This document shows positions 8,109 through 17,712 of a stretch of DNA of 64,000 bases, piece after piece. Every line of letters starts with the position of its first letter. Position 1 is the stretch's first letter. This DNA is from CAYLMG01 sp964493425 (lineage in GTDB: Bacteria > Planctomycetota > Phycisphaerae > Sedimentisphaerales > Anaerobacaceae): positions 3,098-67,097 of the forward strand of contig CAZBMW010000012.1 in NCBI GenBank assembly GCA_964493425.1. Direction: 5' to 3'. The translations under genes were made by a program, and so were the position numbers. The notes beneath the pieces are model-generated. The model was not told the origin of the DNA, searched no databases, and saw only the letters and a program-made list of their open reading frames with translations.

Positions 8109-10100
8109 ATGGCTAATGGCAAAGACTATATTGAGTTGGTTAACAAGGCCCAGCAGGGCGATAGGGACAGTCTAAGCCGGCTTTCCGAACTGAGTGTAAA
8201 TTATTTACGCACATATATTTACCGCCTTACACTCCAGGAGAGCCTCACAGAAGACATCGTGCAGGACAGCCTGTTGGAGCTGATACAATCTATAGGCAAG
8301 CTTAAAAGTGCGGGCAGTTTCTTCTCTTGGCTGCGTGTGATGGCAGTGAATAAAATGTACAGCAGGTTAAAGAAGGAAAAACGACATAAAGCCGTTAGTC
8401 TGTCTGCGGACGAAAGTAAGTATATTCAAATCGCTGGCGATAAAGAAGGGCAGGACAATATGTCAGGTTTAGAGTCGAAGGAATGGAAACAAATTATTCT
8501 TGATTCGATGCGTTTGTTGAAGCCCCGTCAAAGGCAGGTTCTTGTGCTTCGTTGCTATGAGAGTATGGAGTATTCTCAAATTGCAGAAGAGATGGGCTGC
8601 AGCCAATTTAACGCGCGCGTATTATTTTATCGAGCCAAAAATGCTCTCAAAAAGAAATTGCGGCACAGGGGGCTGCATAGGGGGATGTTCCTGTCAGCTC
8701 TGGTCCTGTTTGGAAAGATTACAAGTCGCAGTGAGGCGGAGATTATAAGTGTTTCTGCGGGTACGGTTGAGGTAGGTGTTTCTGCGTCGCTTGTCGGCAG
8801 TATCCTTACCAAGCTGGGGATAAGCGTGACGGCAACTTTGGCGGCATTGGTTCTCAGTCTGGTGACTCTGAGCACAACAGGGAATATTGATGATGTTTTT
8901 TCTTTATTTGGGGTCAGCGAAGGGGCTCTGCGAAGGTCTGATGTAAGAAGCTTTTATTATATGGAACAAAACTGGGGTGCGACCGGCCAGTTCAATCGCA
9001 ACCTTATGCGCGGCCGAAGCCTTAGCAGGGGAGCCTATGAACAATGGTTTTATTTTCCTGAAGGCGTCGATGGCCCTATGTTTATGATGATGCAGCGATG
9101 GGACCCGCAGCGTAAGGGAAGATTATGCGGATGGCTGCAGAACAGCGAGGGCAACTTTTATTATCACGCCGGAAACAACACTATTTACATTAATAACTAT
9201 AATTTACCGCTCTTGGGTCTGCAGACGAGGCGTCTGCCGACCGATACGCAGCAGTTTACGGAATTTCTTGACAGCGTCGAAGGTAAAATTCCTGGTGTCA
9301 ATTATTACAGGGACCCGAAGACGGGATTGCTGACCGGAGTTCTGGATAATCGTTTCTATAACGTTGATGATTACGAGTATAATATTGTATATAACACCCT
9401 TGATAAAACTACTTTCGATTCATTCAGGTACCCCTGGCCGGAAGATACAGCGGTAGTTGATCAGCGGGATGCAATGCACAAAAGGCTCTGGACCTACTTT
9501 ACTATTAGCGGAAGGATTGATAATCTGGTTATTGACGGAAAGGGCAGAATACCGTTTGTTTACGATGCACTTGATGAGTATAAGCCCTGGCTTCAGCTCG
9601 ATATAGCAGGCAGGTTGCAGATTATTGATTGTTCCTGGGGTGCATATACGGTCGCGGACAACGGTGAGATTATGACGGTTTATCCTGCAGGCAGTTTTTT
9701 CAAGGGATTATCGCAGCCCTGGTTGGGTATGCATACAGCCGACCTTATCAGGAGAAACGCCGTCAAAAGAAAAATCAGCTTCACTCTGGAAAAGCTTCAT
9801 TACAATCCAAACGAGTCCCAGTATGAGCAAACCGTGATTACGTTGTTTTCCGACAAAGCAAAAAGCAGGCCCATAATGAGATATTTTATCGATGTCACCA
9901 CGGACGTTGTGGAAAGGATAGAGTTTCTTAGTGACAATGGCGAGCTGAAAGGCAGATTGAATTTTACATATTATCAGGATATTGAGCGGATTGGAGATGA
10001 GTTTGCAGAGCCTGAAAAGATAAAGCTGCCGAAACGAAAAAAGAGCAAATCGATGGGGATAGAGTGGCTGTTGCGCTTGTCTGAGGGGACAATTGAATAA
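8109..10100 (+). CDS. Sigma-70 family (ECF-like) factor fused to a transmembrane anchor and a large C-terminal extracytoplasmic domain
   Basis: Residues about 25-95 form sigma region 2 (DIVQDSLLELIQSIGKL, FFSWLRVMAVNKMYS). Residues about 130-185 form region 4 with a helix-turn-helix (LKPRQRQVLVLRCYESMEYSQIAEEMGCS). After a hydrophobic patch at 190-203 there is a clear membrane segment at about 236-258. The remaining 400 residues should lie outside the cytoplasm. They are rich in aromatic residues and beta-like, with a DVTTDVVERIEFL segment near the end that recalls RseB/LolA-like sensor folds; that resemblance is only an impression. Fused sigma factors with long C-terminal extensions are known in planctomycetes. 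The next gene overlaps its stop (TAATG), suggesting translational coupling. No strong ribosome site is visible. Confidence 0.85.
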   Translation: MANGKDYIELVNKAQQGDRDSLSRLSELSVNYLRTYIYRLTLQESLTEDIVQDSLLELIQSIGKLKSAGSFFSWLRVMAVNKMYSRLKKEKRHKAVSLSADESKYIQIAGDKEGQDNMSGLESKEWKQIILDSMRLLKPRQRQVLVLRCYESMEYSQIAEEMGCSQFNARVLFYRAKNALKKKLRHRGLHRGMFLSALVLFGKITSRSEAEIISVSAGTVEVGVSASLVGSILTKLGISVTATLAALVLSLVTLSTTGNIDDVFSLFGVSEGALRRSDVRSFYYMEQNWGATGQFNRNLMRGRSLSRGAYEQWFYFPEGVDGPMFMMMQRWDPQRKGRLCGWLQNSEGNFYYHAGNNTIYINNYNLPLLGLQTRRLPTDTQQFTEFLDSVEGKIPGVNYYRDPKTGLLTGVLDNRFYNVDDYEYNIVYNTLDKTTFDSFRYPWPEDTAVVDQRDAMHKRLWTYFTISGRIDNLVIDGKGRIPFVYDALDEYKPWLQLDIAGRLQIIDCSWGAYTVADNGEIMTVYPAGSFFKGLSQPWLGMHTADLIRRNAVKRKISFTLEKLHYNPNESQYEQTVITLFSDKAKSRPIMRYFIDVTTDVVERIEFLSDNGELKGRLNFTYYQDIERIGDEFAEPEKIKLPKRKKSKSMGIEWLLRLSEGTIE

Positions 10101-10966
10101 TGGGCGACTCGAGAGGCCAAAGTCAGTATAATCGTTTCAGTTCCGGCAGGGGCAATTTCATAGAAAACAATCTTCAATTTTCGATGTGCAGAGCTTTTAA
10201 CCTGATTGAGCTGCTCGTTGTGCTGTCGATTATTTCGCTTCTTATCAGTATAACGGTTCCGGCTTTGAGCCTGTTGAGGGTTAAAGGCCGGCAGCTTTAC
10301 TGCAGAAATAATCTGCGTCAGCTTGTCCTTGCAAACGAAGGCTACGCACACGAGAACGATGGCAGTTATGTCCCCGGCTCGTCGGACATTTTCACCGATA
10401 ACCTGCACAGGTGGTTTGGGGTTCGCGAGAATATCAGCGAGGCCTTCGATGTGCGAAGCGGGCCGCTCGCGGAATATATAAATCTTAGCAGGGTGAAATG
10501 TCCTACCGGAGCGGACTATATGGAGATCGACCCTATGGAGCCTGATTACGAGGCGGGTAGCGGCGGGTATGGATATAATCTGCTGTATATAGGTTCGAAA
10601 ATCTGGCTCAGCGGCTATGAGCCTATAAGCTGTAAGGAGGCAGCCAAAAATGTAGAGGTTATGCATCCTGACCAGACGCTGATGTTCGCAGATACCGCGA
10701 TGTCACGGACAGGACGTCTGGTGGAGTACTCCTTCGCCGAGCCGAGATATTTTGTAACGAAAGGCCGGATAACCACTACGTGGGACCCGGAACCTTCCAT
10801 ACACTTCAGACACGCCGAACGTGCAAATGTCGCCTGGGCCGATGCTCATACAAGCTCTGAAAGAATGGGCGGATATGACGGCGTGAATGATGACGGGACG
10901 AGACCTTCGGATATTGAGCTTGGCTGGTTTGAGCCGATGGATAACTCGATGTTCGATTTGGAATGA
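10100..10966 (+). CDS. Pseudopilin-like protein with prepilin N-terminal cleavage/methylation segment
   Basis: A prepilin-type segment, AFNLIELLVVLSIISLL, is followed by about 230 residues of the kind seen in Planctomycete pseudopilin-like families (CRNNLRQLVLANEGYAHEN early, then a WADAH segment near the C-terminus). The glutamate after the cleavage site is conserved. Starting at ATG 10100, in a TAATG overlap with the sigma gene, gives an unusually long 28-residue extension before the leader. The internal ATG at 10184 (MCRAFNLIE) would give a normal short leader but lacks a ribosome site. Probable role is a secretion- or pilus-like surface appendage, or a substrate of that machinery. Confidence 0.8.
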   Translation: MGDSRGQSQYNRFSSGRGNFIENNLQFSMCRAFNLIELLVVLSIISLLISITVPALSLLRVKGRQLYCRNNLRQLVLANEGYAHENDGSYVPGSSDIFTDNLHRWFGVRENISEAFDVRSGPLAEYINLSRVKCPTGADYMEIDPMEPDYEAGSGGYGYNLLYIGSKIWLSGYEPISCKEAAKNVEVMHPDQTLMFADTAMSRTGRLVEYSFAEPRYFVTKGRITTTWDPEPSIHFRHAERANVAWADAHTSSERMGGYDGVNDDGTRPSDIELGWFEPMDNSMFDLE

Positions 10967-11110
10967 AACTGATATTGACACACGCGGTGCTGTGAATTCT
11001 TCGTGGAAGAAAAGATTTTTTCTAACGATAACTATCGATACAGATATTCTGCCTTCATCAAAAGTTCGCCTTGAATTTTATTTATTTTTATGGTAATACA
11101 CTTTTCCGGT

Positions 11111-12508
11111 ATGGAGCGTAAAATAAATAAATTATTTGTTTGTCTATTGATACTGTGGCTGGCAGTTGTAGCTCAGGCCGATTTGGAAAAAAGCATAGAG
11201 TCCATAATCAATCGGCCGACACAAAGGAAAACCCAATTCGCAATTAATATCATAAATGCTGATAGCGGGGAAATTGTCTATAGTCACAATGCGAGCAGGC
11301 CTTTGATACCGGCTTCGAATATGAAAGTCATTACGACCGCTGCGGCATTAAGGTTTTTAGGCCCTGACTTTGAATATAGAACTCAGGTTGGCCTGTGCGA
11401 TAATAATATCGTTGTAATCGGAAGCGGTGACCCGTTGTTGGGCGATGAAAAGACTGATATTAAAAACGGTAGAAAAATCGGGTGGGTACTCGATGACATC
11501 ACAGAAAAGTTAAAACAGCTCGGCATAAAAGAAATTAACGATATCATTGTTGATACAGCAGTTTTTGACGACCAGCGTGTTCATCCAAGCTGGCCCGAAA
11601 AGGATTTGAATAAATGGTGGGCAGCCGAGGTCTGCGGACTGAATTATAATGACAACTGTATAGCGATGACCGTCGAAAATAAGAAGGGCAGGGCGGTTGT
11701 AAGTATCGAGCCGCAAACGAGTTATGTCAATATTGTTAATCAGGTAAAAATTATAAAAAAAGGTAGCGAAGCTGTTGGTGCTTATCGGCAGCCCGGAAAA
11801 GAGAACTGCCTGTACGTAAAAGGTAACTGCCGAAAGGCTCAGGGACCTTTCGATGTGGCCATTGAAAGGCCTGCGGGTTTTTTCGGGCAGTTGCTGGCCG
11901 AAAGGCTGCTATCAGCAGGTGTAACTGCAAAGGGAAGATTGATAGAGAAGGTAATCGACCCTGATTGCAAATTCAAAAAAATTGCTGAATACAGGACAAG
12001 TCTGTCGGATTGTTTGTCTCGATGCAACAAGGACAGCCTCGGACTTGCAGCGGAATCTCTTTTGAAGACCATAGCTGCTGTAAAGCAGGGCGGTGAAAAC
12101 GGAAGCTGGCCGGCTGGGCAAAAAATCATTTCAGAATACCTTTTGTCACTCGCAATAAACCGGGCAGAATTTAATATTGATGATGCAAGCGGCCTTAGCA
12201 GGCTAAACAGATTAAGCCCGAACGCCATAACGAAGGTTCTACGGGACGTGTATCAAAGCAAAAACAGAAGTTTATTTAAACAGTCACTTGCGGTAGGGGG
12301 CGAGGACGGCACAATAGACAAATATTTTAAAGAGGATAAATACAAAGGAAAAATTTTTGGTAAGACCGGTTACATCTCCACAGTGCGGTCATTTTCAGGT
12401 TATTGTTTTACCGATAAAGGAACTTTTATCTTCTCAATTCTAACCGAAGGACGCAGCGCCAAAACGCGTGACGCGATAAACGATATTGTAAAGGCAATCT
12501 TCGATTAA
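11111..12508 (+). CDS. dacB: D-alanyl-D-alanine carboxypeptidase/endopeptidase, PBP4 (DacB) type
   Basis: Peptidoglycan DD-peptidase of the S13 family, periplasmic. From the ATG at 11111 the protein starts with a good signal peptide (MERKINKLFVCLLILWL...AQA). An alternative ATG at 11090 would add seven residues before it. Catalytic motifs are present in order: PASNMK (Ser-x-x-Lys), DDASGLSRLNRLSP (the second Ser/Asn motif region) and GKTGYISTVRSFSG (the KTG box). The family's insert domain lies between the first two. The total of about 465 residues is normal for PBP4. The gene supports the presence of peptidoglycan in this planctomycete. It is convergent with the GT-C membrane protein, with only 11 bases between the stops. 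Confidence 0.92.
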   Translation: MERKINKLFVCLLILWLAVVAQADLEKSIESIINRPTQRKTQFAINIINADSGEIVYSHNASRPLIPASNMKVITTAAALRFLGPDFEYRTQVGLCDNNIVVIGSGDPLLGDEKTDIKNGRKIGWVLDDITEKLKQLGIKEINDIIVDTAVFDDQRVHPSWPEKDLNKWWAAEVCGLNYNDNCIAMTVENKKGRAVVSIEPQTSYVNIVNQVKIIKKGSEAVGAYRQPGKENCLYVKGNCRKAQGPFDVAIERPAGFFGQLLAERLLSAGVTAKGRLIEKVIDPDCKFKKIAEYRTSLSDCLSRCNKDSLGLAAESLLKTIAAVKQGGENGSWPAGQKIISEYLLSLAINRAEFNIDDASGLSRLNRLSPNAITKVLRDVYQSKNRSLFKQSLAVGGEDGTIDKYFKEDKYKGKIFGKTGYISTVRSFSGYCFTDKGTFIFSILTEGRSAKTRDAINDIVKAIFD

Positions 12509-12519
12509 ATCAGACCGGT

Positions 12520-14052
12520 TTAGCGTATATGCCGTGTATGGAAAAGTATCAGGCCATTTTCGAGGTATTGTTTATCCCAGCCGGGCCCCGCAGCTTTTTC
12601 GAGTGACCGTTCCAGCCATTTAAAATATTTGGATTCTGTTCCTGTCAGGATTGCTGACGGAGGTGACTTTTCAATCAGCTTTTTTAGTGTCTTTGGGCCG
12701 ACGGTATTGGTAGCTTTCAATTCGCCGTCACTCATAAGGTTGGCGACTCGGTAGACGAATGGGCCGGCGGAAAGCTGCGGGTAAATTTCGCATCCGCCTT
12801 CGAGGGCGTAAAGAGGACCGAGTGTCAGAACCGGTTCTGACTTATCGATTTTTTGCGATATCTGTTCCGAGGTCTTGTGAACCCGAAGGGCGGTCCAGTT
12901 ATCGGTTTTGAAAAGTCTTGGTATTCTTCTGTAGATAAAAGGATTTTCGATGACACCTATCAGTGCGCAAACAACAATTAATATACAGGCAAACTTAAAA
13001 TAGATTCTTGATGACTGCTGCAGGTATCTTAATGGAAAGGCAAGTGATAATATTAAAAATGGTACCGGTATCGCAAAATACTGCACCCAGATAGTGGGGG
13101 GGATATAGGCAATGAGGAAGAATAGAATCACAAGCAATCCTGCAAAAGCTGAACTGGCTATGTCGAAGTTTGAGGGTTTTTTCCTGTAATACAGGCAGGT
13201 AGAGTATAAGTAGATGGCCGTTATAATCAGCAGAAGGTATTCAGGCCTTGTAAAGGCATTGATTGTCAAATCGAGCTTATAGAAGCTGAGGCCTGTCTCG
13301 TGAAGAAGTTTACCGTTCAGAAATGGTATTCGATAGATATTCAGCAGAGATGCCTTTGGCGATTGTGCTATTACCCACGCCGGCCAGATAAGAACAATCA
13401 AAGTTGCATAAACGAACGGCAGGGCGGTTTGAAATTTTCGTTTTAAGCTTCCCGGGCTCTTTATAAGTATAAAAATCAAAAAGAACAGCCAGATAAGAGC
13501 GGTTGTTATACGCATACAGGTTGCAAGCGTCAAAATGGCGCCGATAAAAAAGACACGCAAGCAGCTCTTGCTTTTAAAATCGGTTGTAATAAATAGCCAG
13601 AAAGATATTACGACAGACAGTGTTACTGCATCATGGTTCCAGGCAAAGCCGATGGTATAATCTACACAGGAATTGAATAGATACAAAACTGCAGATGCAA
13701 AGCCGAGCAGAAATGCAATAACCGCCTGCCTGCTGAAGATTCGACGGTATATGGCTATTAAAAAAAAGACTGTCAGAAAATCGCATATAACTGAAACCAC
13801 TCTGGCTGTGAGCAGAAAATGAGATGTGTTTGTTATTTTATATACACCAGCCAGAAGCAGCGGATGGTAGGGCAGTTGAGCGATGTAGGAGAAGTCTTTA
13901 TAAATCGTTTTGCCCTGCGAGATGAGAACCGCGGCTGTGCAGTACATATGCTCATCGCGGCTAAGAGGCTTTAACATACTATTGGAAAAAACGCAAAGCA
14001 GCAAAAACAGCAAAGCTATTAGTATGATGATATATGTTATTTTACCCGACAT
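12520..14052 (-). CDS. Polytopic membrane protein, probable GT-C type glycosyltransferase
   Basis: A 510-residue integral membrane protein with about ten hydrophobic segments, beginning with a signal-anchor helix (residues 5-25). The first outer loop carries the SRDEHMY motif, where acidic residues are expected for GT-C (ArnT/PMT-like, lipid-phosphate-sugar using) enzymes. The long loop with NHDA and the soluble C-terminal tail of about 130 residues also fit. Sugar donor and acceptor cannot be read from the sequence. It is the last gene of a tight minus-strand run (histidine kinase, two CNNM/CorC proteins, this gene), starting 10 bases after the preceding stop. Confidence 0.65.
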   Translation of the reverse strand: MSGKITYIIILIALLFLLLCVFSNSMLKPLSRDEHMYCTAAVLISQGKTIYKDFSYIAQLPYHPLLLAGVYKITNTSHFLLTARVVSVICDFLTVFFLIAIYRRIFSRQAVIAFLLGFASAVLYLFNSCVDYTIGFAWNHDAVTLSVVISFWLFITTDFKSKSCLRVFFIGAILTLATCMRITTALIWLFFLIFILIKSPGSLKRKFQTALPFVYATLIVLIWPAWVIAQSPKASLLNIYRIPFLNGKLLHETGLSFYKLDLTINAFTRPEYLLLIITAIYLYSTCLYYRKKPSNFDIASSAFAGLLVILFFLIAYIPPTIWVQYFAIPVPFLILSLAFPLRYLQQSSRIYFKFACILIVVCALIGVIENPFIYRRIPRLFKTDNWTALRVHKTSEQISQKIDKSEPVLTLGPLYALEGGCEIYPQLSAGPFVYRVANLMSDGELKATNTVGPKTLKKLIEKSPPSAILTGTESKYFKWLERSLEKAAGPGWDKQYLENGLILFHTRHIR

Positions 14053-14062
14053 ATTTATCTTT

Positions 14063-15073
14063 TTACCATTCAGTCAGCTCACCTAATATTTCTTCTGCAA
14101 GGTCCTTCATTGTCACTATACCGAGCGGTCTTGCAGTTTTTGCGCCTTTTTGTTTTGTTACGAGGACTATCTTTTGATTTTTATTTCTCATAATATTTAT
14201 CGCATCTGTCACTATAGTATCTGCAGCCAAAGTGTCGATTGGTCTGACAAAGGCATTTAAATCGGAAAAGCTCTGTTCCGAAAGCAGGCTTTCGTAGATA
14301 TTTATATAGCCGGTGATGTTTTCTCGCCTCCGGCTGTAAACGAGCAGGCGGCTAAACTGGCAATTTCTTAGCTTCTTTAATAGAAAGGACTTATCGGAAT
14401 TGACATCAACGGCCTCAACGCGGTTGAAGGCGGTCATTACTGAGCTGATAGTAAGATGACCGATATGTGCCATTCGATTTATAATTCCGGTTTGAACGGG
14501 GCTCAAGAGGCCCTCTCTTTTTGTATCCCGGATGATGGCTGTTATATATGGTGTTCGAATAGCACTTATATTGCTTTGGGCAGGTGTAACTGCGCCGCCA
14601 AAACTTCTAATGAAGCGTGAGATGAGTTTCAGAGCGGGGACAATCCCGAGAAAAGTGAAGGTTTTTTTGAATAGGTACAATATAAACGAGGTATGAGGCA
14701 TCAGAGAATCGGCCCTGTAGAAGAAAAGGTTTTTTGGAATCAGCTCCGAGAAAACAAACAATATCGGGGCGGCGACAATCATGGCAAAAACTTCGGCTGT
14801 TTGTGCCGTATGAGAGATGCTTAGCAGCAGATAGGTTATAATGCTTGTCGCGACATAATGTGACAGGTTTGTGCCGAGCAGTGTTGATATAAGAAGGCCG
14901 GAACCGTCCTGCATAATTTTGCCGAGTATGATGAATCGGAATTTTTTCTTCTCTACACCCAGCCGGAGACGCAGCAGGTTCATTTGATACATACCGGTCT
15001 CCGCACCGGCGAAAAGGCCGGCAAAAAACACAGATAAGATAATTACAAAAATTAACAATACGTTAATTATCAT
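14063..15073 (-). CDS. CNNM/DUF21-domain protein with CBS-like pair, short paralogue
   Basis: 336 residues. The N-terminal half has the DUF21/CNNM membrane domain (three to four helices, with FAGAETGMYQMNLLRLRL and FSELIPKNLFF typical). Residues about 205-330 resemble a degenerate CBS pair (PVQTGIINRMAHIG, LGIVTMKDLAEEILGEL). The CorC/HlyC transporter-associated C-terminal domain is absent, unlike in the upstream paralogue. The start overlaps the end of that paralogue by 11 bases, so translation is probably coupled. Family members are linked to magnesium or other divalent-cation efflux. The tandem arrangement suggests the two may form a hetero-oligomer (inference). Confidence 0.85.
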   Translation of the reverse strand: MIINVLLIFVIILSVFFAGLFAGAETGMYQMNLLRLRLGVEKKKFRFIILGKIMQDGSGLLISTLLGTNLSHYVATSIITYLLLSISHTAQTAEVFAMIVAAPILFVFSELIPKNLFFYRADSLMPHTSFILYLFKKTFTFLGIVPALKLISRFIRSFGGAVTPAQSNISAIRTPYITAIIRDTKREGLLSPVQTGIINRMAHIGHLTISSVMTAFNRVEAVDVNSDKSFLLKKLRNCQFSRLLVYSRRRENITGYINIYESLLSEQSFSDLNAFVRPIDTLAADTIVTDAINIMRNKNQKIVLVTKQKGAKTARPLGIVTMKDLAEEILGELTEW

Positions 15074-16325
15074 TTTGTATCGACTCGAACGTAAGGATTA
15101 CGGTTTTGATTCTGTGTTTTTGCATCTTCTCTACGGTAAATTTCAGGTTGCCGAGGTATATATGGTCGCCCTGTTCCGGGATTTTTCCCAGAAGGGCGGT
15201 AACAAGGCCGGCTATTGTTGAAATGCGGCTCTCTTCAAGCTCGATATCGAATGTATCAGCCCAGTCGTGGATTGGCAGGCTGCCCGAAAGACGGTACTCA
15301 AACGGGCCTATTTTTTTGATGGGCTCGGTGTCTTCCGTGACCTCCATTGGCCCGAGCAGCTCCTCAGCTATGTCCTCGAGGCAGATGTTACCTGCGATTC
15401 CTCCGTATTCGTCAACCACAATTGCTGTGTCTGTATGTGTCTTTCGGAAAAACTCGAGAAGCGACTCTATCGTTTTCTGCTCGGGGACGAAATGCACCGG
15501 ATGGACGAGTTTGTCAACCGGTTTGTCACTTTCGAGCAGTAGCTTACGAAGGTGAACCTCTCCCACGATATTGTCAATTTTTTTGGCGTAGATGGGGATT
15601 TTTGTGAGATTGTGCTGATGCATTATTTGTTGCAGCCGCTGCGCTGAATCCGTAACCTTACCGACAATCATATCTACTCTCGGGTTGAGGCAGTCCTGAA
15701 CTTTCAACGAGGCAAGCTCTATGATTTCGTTTATCAACCTATTCTGGTCAGGTGTAATCAAGCCTCTTTTTTTGCTTTGTTCTATAAGAGAGCGGAACTC
15801 ATCTGCCGTTATTGCCTTCGGTTTTTGAACAGGCCCGAGGAGCAGCCGAAGTGCCGGCTCTACGAATACAAACTTAAAAGCCGTGATGACAGGTAAAAGA
15901 GTCTTCAGCGTAAGATATGCAGGTGCCGCTGCGCTTATGCTTATGGCCTTCGAATTGGAGTATGCGAATGACTTGGGAAGTATCTCGCCGAAAAGAATCA
16001 ATATACAGAACAGCGCAAGAGCCGAAATTGCCGCCACCGTTACACCGGCGTACTCCCCGATTCTGAATGTAAGCACACTCGCAATCGCAAAGTACAGAAC
16101 GTTCACCAGCATATTGCCGAAAAGCAGGCTGCTTAATAGCTCGGAGGGCTTGCGCATAAGAAGGGCGGCGAGATGCTGGAGTTTATGTCTTGATATTTCC
16201 ATAAGCTTGATTTGTCTGCGGGAAAGATTAAAAAAGGCCGTCTCCGAGCCGGAGAAAAAAGCCGAAAAGCAAAGCAGAAGCACAAGAAAAATGATATGAC
16301 TGATATTTCTTAGAAAAGGCTCCAC
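15063..16325 (-). CDS. HlyC/CorC (CNNM) family divalent-cation transporter-like protein
   Basis: 420 residues with the full family architecture. The DUF21 membrane domain occupies residues 1-190 (FSAFFSGSETAFFNLSRRQI, FGEILPKSFAYSN). A CBS pair follows at about 205-335 (LNPRVDMI, VVDEYGGIAGNICLEDIAEELLG). The CorC/HlyC C-terminal domain is at 345-415 (YRLSGSLPIHDWADTFDI, STIAGLVTALLGKIP). Likely a membrane protein involved in magnesium or cobalt handling; the old hemolysin label is not supported by anything here. It begins 4 bases after the histidine kinase stop and overlaps the next paralogue, so the genes form an operon. Confidence 0.9.
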   Translation of the reverse strand: MEPFLRNISHIIFLVLLLCFSAFFSGSETAFFNLSRRQIKLMEISRHKLQHLAALLMRKPSELLSSLLFGNMLVNVLYFAIASVLTFRIGEYAGVTVAAISALALFCILILFGEILPKSFAYSNSKAISISAAAPAYLTLKTLLPVITAFKFVFVEPALRLLLGPVQKPKAITADEFRSLIEQSKKRGLITPDQNRLINEIIELASLKVQDCLNPRVDMIVGKVTDSAQRLQQIMHQHNLTKIPIYAKKIDNIVGEVHLRKLLLESDKPVDKLVHPVHFVPEQKTIESLLEFFRKTHTDTAIVVDEYGGIAGNICLEDIAEELLGPMEVTEDTEPIKKIGPFEYRLSGSLPIHDWADTFDIELEESRISTIAGLVTALLGKIPEQGDHIYLGNLKFTVEKMQKHRIKTVILTFESIQNDN

Positions 16326-16329
16326 TTTT

Positions 16330-17118
16330 TTATTTTACCTGTCCGCCGACCGCAAGTACGATTTTGAAGGTGCTGCCTTGCCCAGGTTCCGATTCGACTG
16401 TGATGGTACCGTTATGAGAATCGATTACCTTTTTGCAGAAGGCCAATCCCAGTCCGGAACCTGTGATTTCAGGCTGACTTTCGCTGCTGGTTTTGGTAGT
16501 GAAAAAAGGCTCAAAAATTTTATTAAGGTTTTCTTTTTTTATTCCGCAGCCGCTGTCACTAATCTCTATGATGACTGAGTCCTTATTTTGCTCTGCTTTG
16601 ATTTTCAGGACGCCGCCGCTGCCGAGCATTGCCTCCCTGGCGTTAAGAATCAGGTTCATAAGCATCTGCTGCAATTGTATGCCGATGCCGTGGACCGTCA
16701 GCTCGCTTGGAATCTGAATTTGCACCCTTATGGAATCTTTTGAGAAGTCCCTGCATAAACAGGTAAAAATCTCTTCTACAAGGTCAAGCAGCCGGACATC
16801 CGTCTTTTTTTCTGCATCTTTTTTCGTCATTGCAAGAATACTTGCCATAACTTCACAGGCACGCTGGCTGTTGTTAAATGTTTTTTGCAGAACTTTTTCT
16901 GTCAGGGCCTTGTCTTCAGGATTTTTCAGGGCAAGGGCGGCATAGTTTGTGAGGGGCATTAGAAGATTATTTATTTCGTGGGCAATCATAGTAGTATTAA
17001 GACCGATATTCGCAAGGGCCTGAAGCTGGCCAAGCTGCAGTTTTAACGTCCTGTTTTCATTTTGCTGTTTTGCCACCTGCTTATGCAACGAGCGGCGTTT
17101 TTCTATTATTCTTGTCAA
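16330..17118 (-). CDS. Soluble sensor histidine kinase (TTG start)
   Basis: 262 residues without a membrane segment. An N-terminal coiled coil (10-35) leads to the H-box MIAHEINNLLMPL (phospho-acceptor His near residue 47). The ATPase domain has the N-box LMNLILNAREAM, G1 DSGCGIKK, the F-box IFEPFFTTK and G2 GSGLGLAFCKKVID. No ATG lies in frame before the H-box. The start is TTG at 17118, with AGGGG 8 bases upstream and a stop just before it. No response regulator is in its operon; the stand-alone receiver at 17713-18195 on the other strand is the nearest candidate partner. As first gene of a run with CNNM/CorC and GT-C genes, it may act in envelope or metal homeostasis. Confidence 0.88.
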   Translation of the reverse strand: MTRIIEKRRSLHKQVAKQQNENRTLKLQLGQLQALANIGLNTTMIAHEINNLLMPLTNYAALALKNPEDKALTEKVLQKTFNNSQRACEVMASILAMTKKDAEKKTDVRLLDLVEEIFTCLCRDFSKDSIRVQIQIPSELTVHGIGIQLQQMLMNLILNAREAMLGSGGVLKIKAEQNKDSVIIEISDSGCGIKKENLNKIFEPFFTTKTSSESQPEITGSGLGLAFCKKVIDSHNGTITVESEPGQGSTFKIVLAVGGQVK

Positions 17119-17330
17119 TTTTCTGCCCCTGATTTAAAATCCGCTGTCAAATTTTCAGTGCCGGCAAAAACCTGATTATATACCAAAGCCTCTATATTTG
17201 GTATATTGAAGTTGATTGTTGAGCAAATATAACTTTATGTAGTTATATCGACCCAAAGCAGTTGATTTCTTGAACAGTGCTTGGCCGGTAAAGGCTCCGA
17301 CGGAAAAAATAAAACTTCTTAAGGCAAAAG

Positions 17331-17594
17331 ATGAATGTGCAGAACATTTTAGAAGAGCTTTTAGCTGTTCTGGAGGCTAACAGTGTCAAAATCCGAACCG
17401 AGCCGCTCGGAGGAAACGGCGGGGGGCTTTGTATTATTAAAGGCGAAAGGTTTTTCTTTGTCGATTCCCAGGCTGCTGCTGCCGAATCTGCCGCAATGTG
17501 TGCACAGGCGGTCTCACAGCTTGTTGACACTGACAGCATATATCTCAAACCGCAGATAAGGGAATTTATCGAGAAAAATAAAGCATCCGGTTGA
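17331..17594 (+). CDS. Small conserved-looking hypothetical protein
   Basis: 87 residues, with AAGG about 6 bases before the ATG. The sequence is well formed: a helical start (MNVQNILEELLAVLEANSV), a glycine-rich turn (LGGNGGGLCIIKGERFFFVD), an alanine-rich helix and a charged tail. It resembles small uncharacterised proteins from planctomycetes in which a beta-hairpin with GGLC..KG precedes a short helix, but no function is known to me. It stands alone, 118 bases before the receiver gene and divergent from the kinase operon. Codon use looks like that of its neighbours, so it is probably real. Confidence 0.7.
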   Translation: MNVQNILEELLAVLEANSVKIRTEPLGGNGGGLCIIKGERFFFVDSQAAAAESAAMCAQAVSQLVDTDSIYLKPQIREFIEKNKASG

Positions 17595-17643
17595 AAGGCA
17601 TACAATTTGAGTATTTATGAGACTTCCCCTTGTAAATATAATA

Positions 17644-17671
17644 TTGACATATCGGTAAAATGATTTAATAT
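17644..17671 (+). promoter_or_regulatory. Sigma-70-type promoter for the receiver gene
   Basis: TTGACA at 17644-17649, a 16-base spacer and TAATAT at 17666-17671, 42 bases before the receiver start codon. Confidence 0.6.
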
Positions 17672-17712
17672 CTGCAGCTTACAGAAAATGATTAAAATCG
17701 GGAGCAGCGAAT

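Noticed and set aside
14063..16325. Hemolysin genes
   Set aside because: The hemolysin name is historical for HlyC/CorC proteins; the domains seen are CNNM/CBS cation-handling modules.
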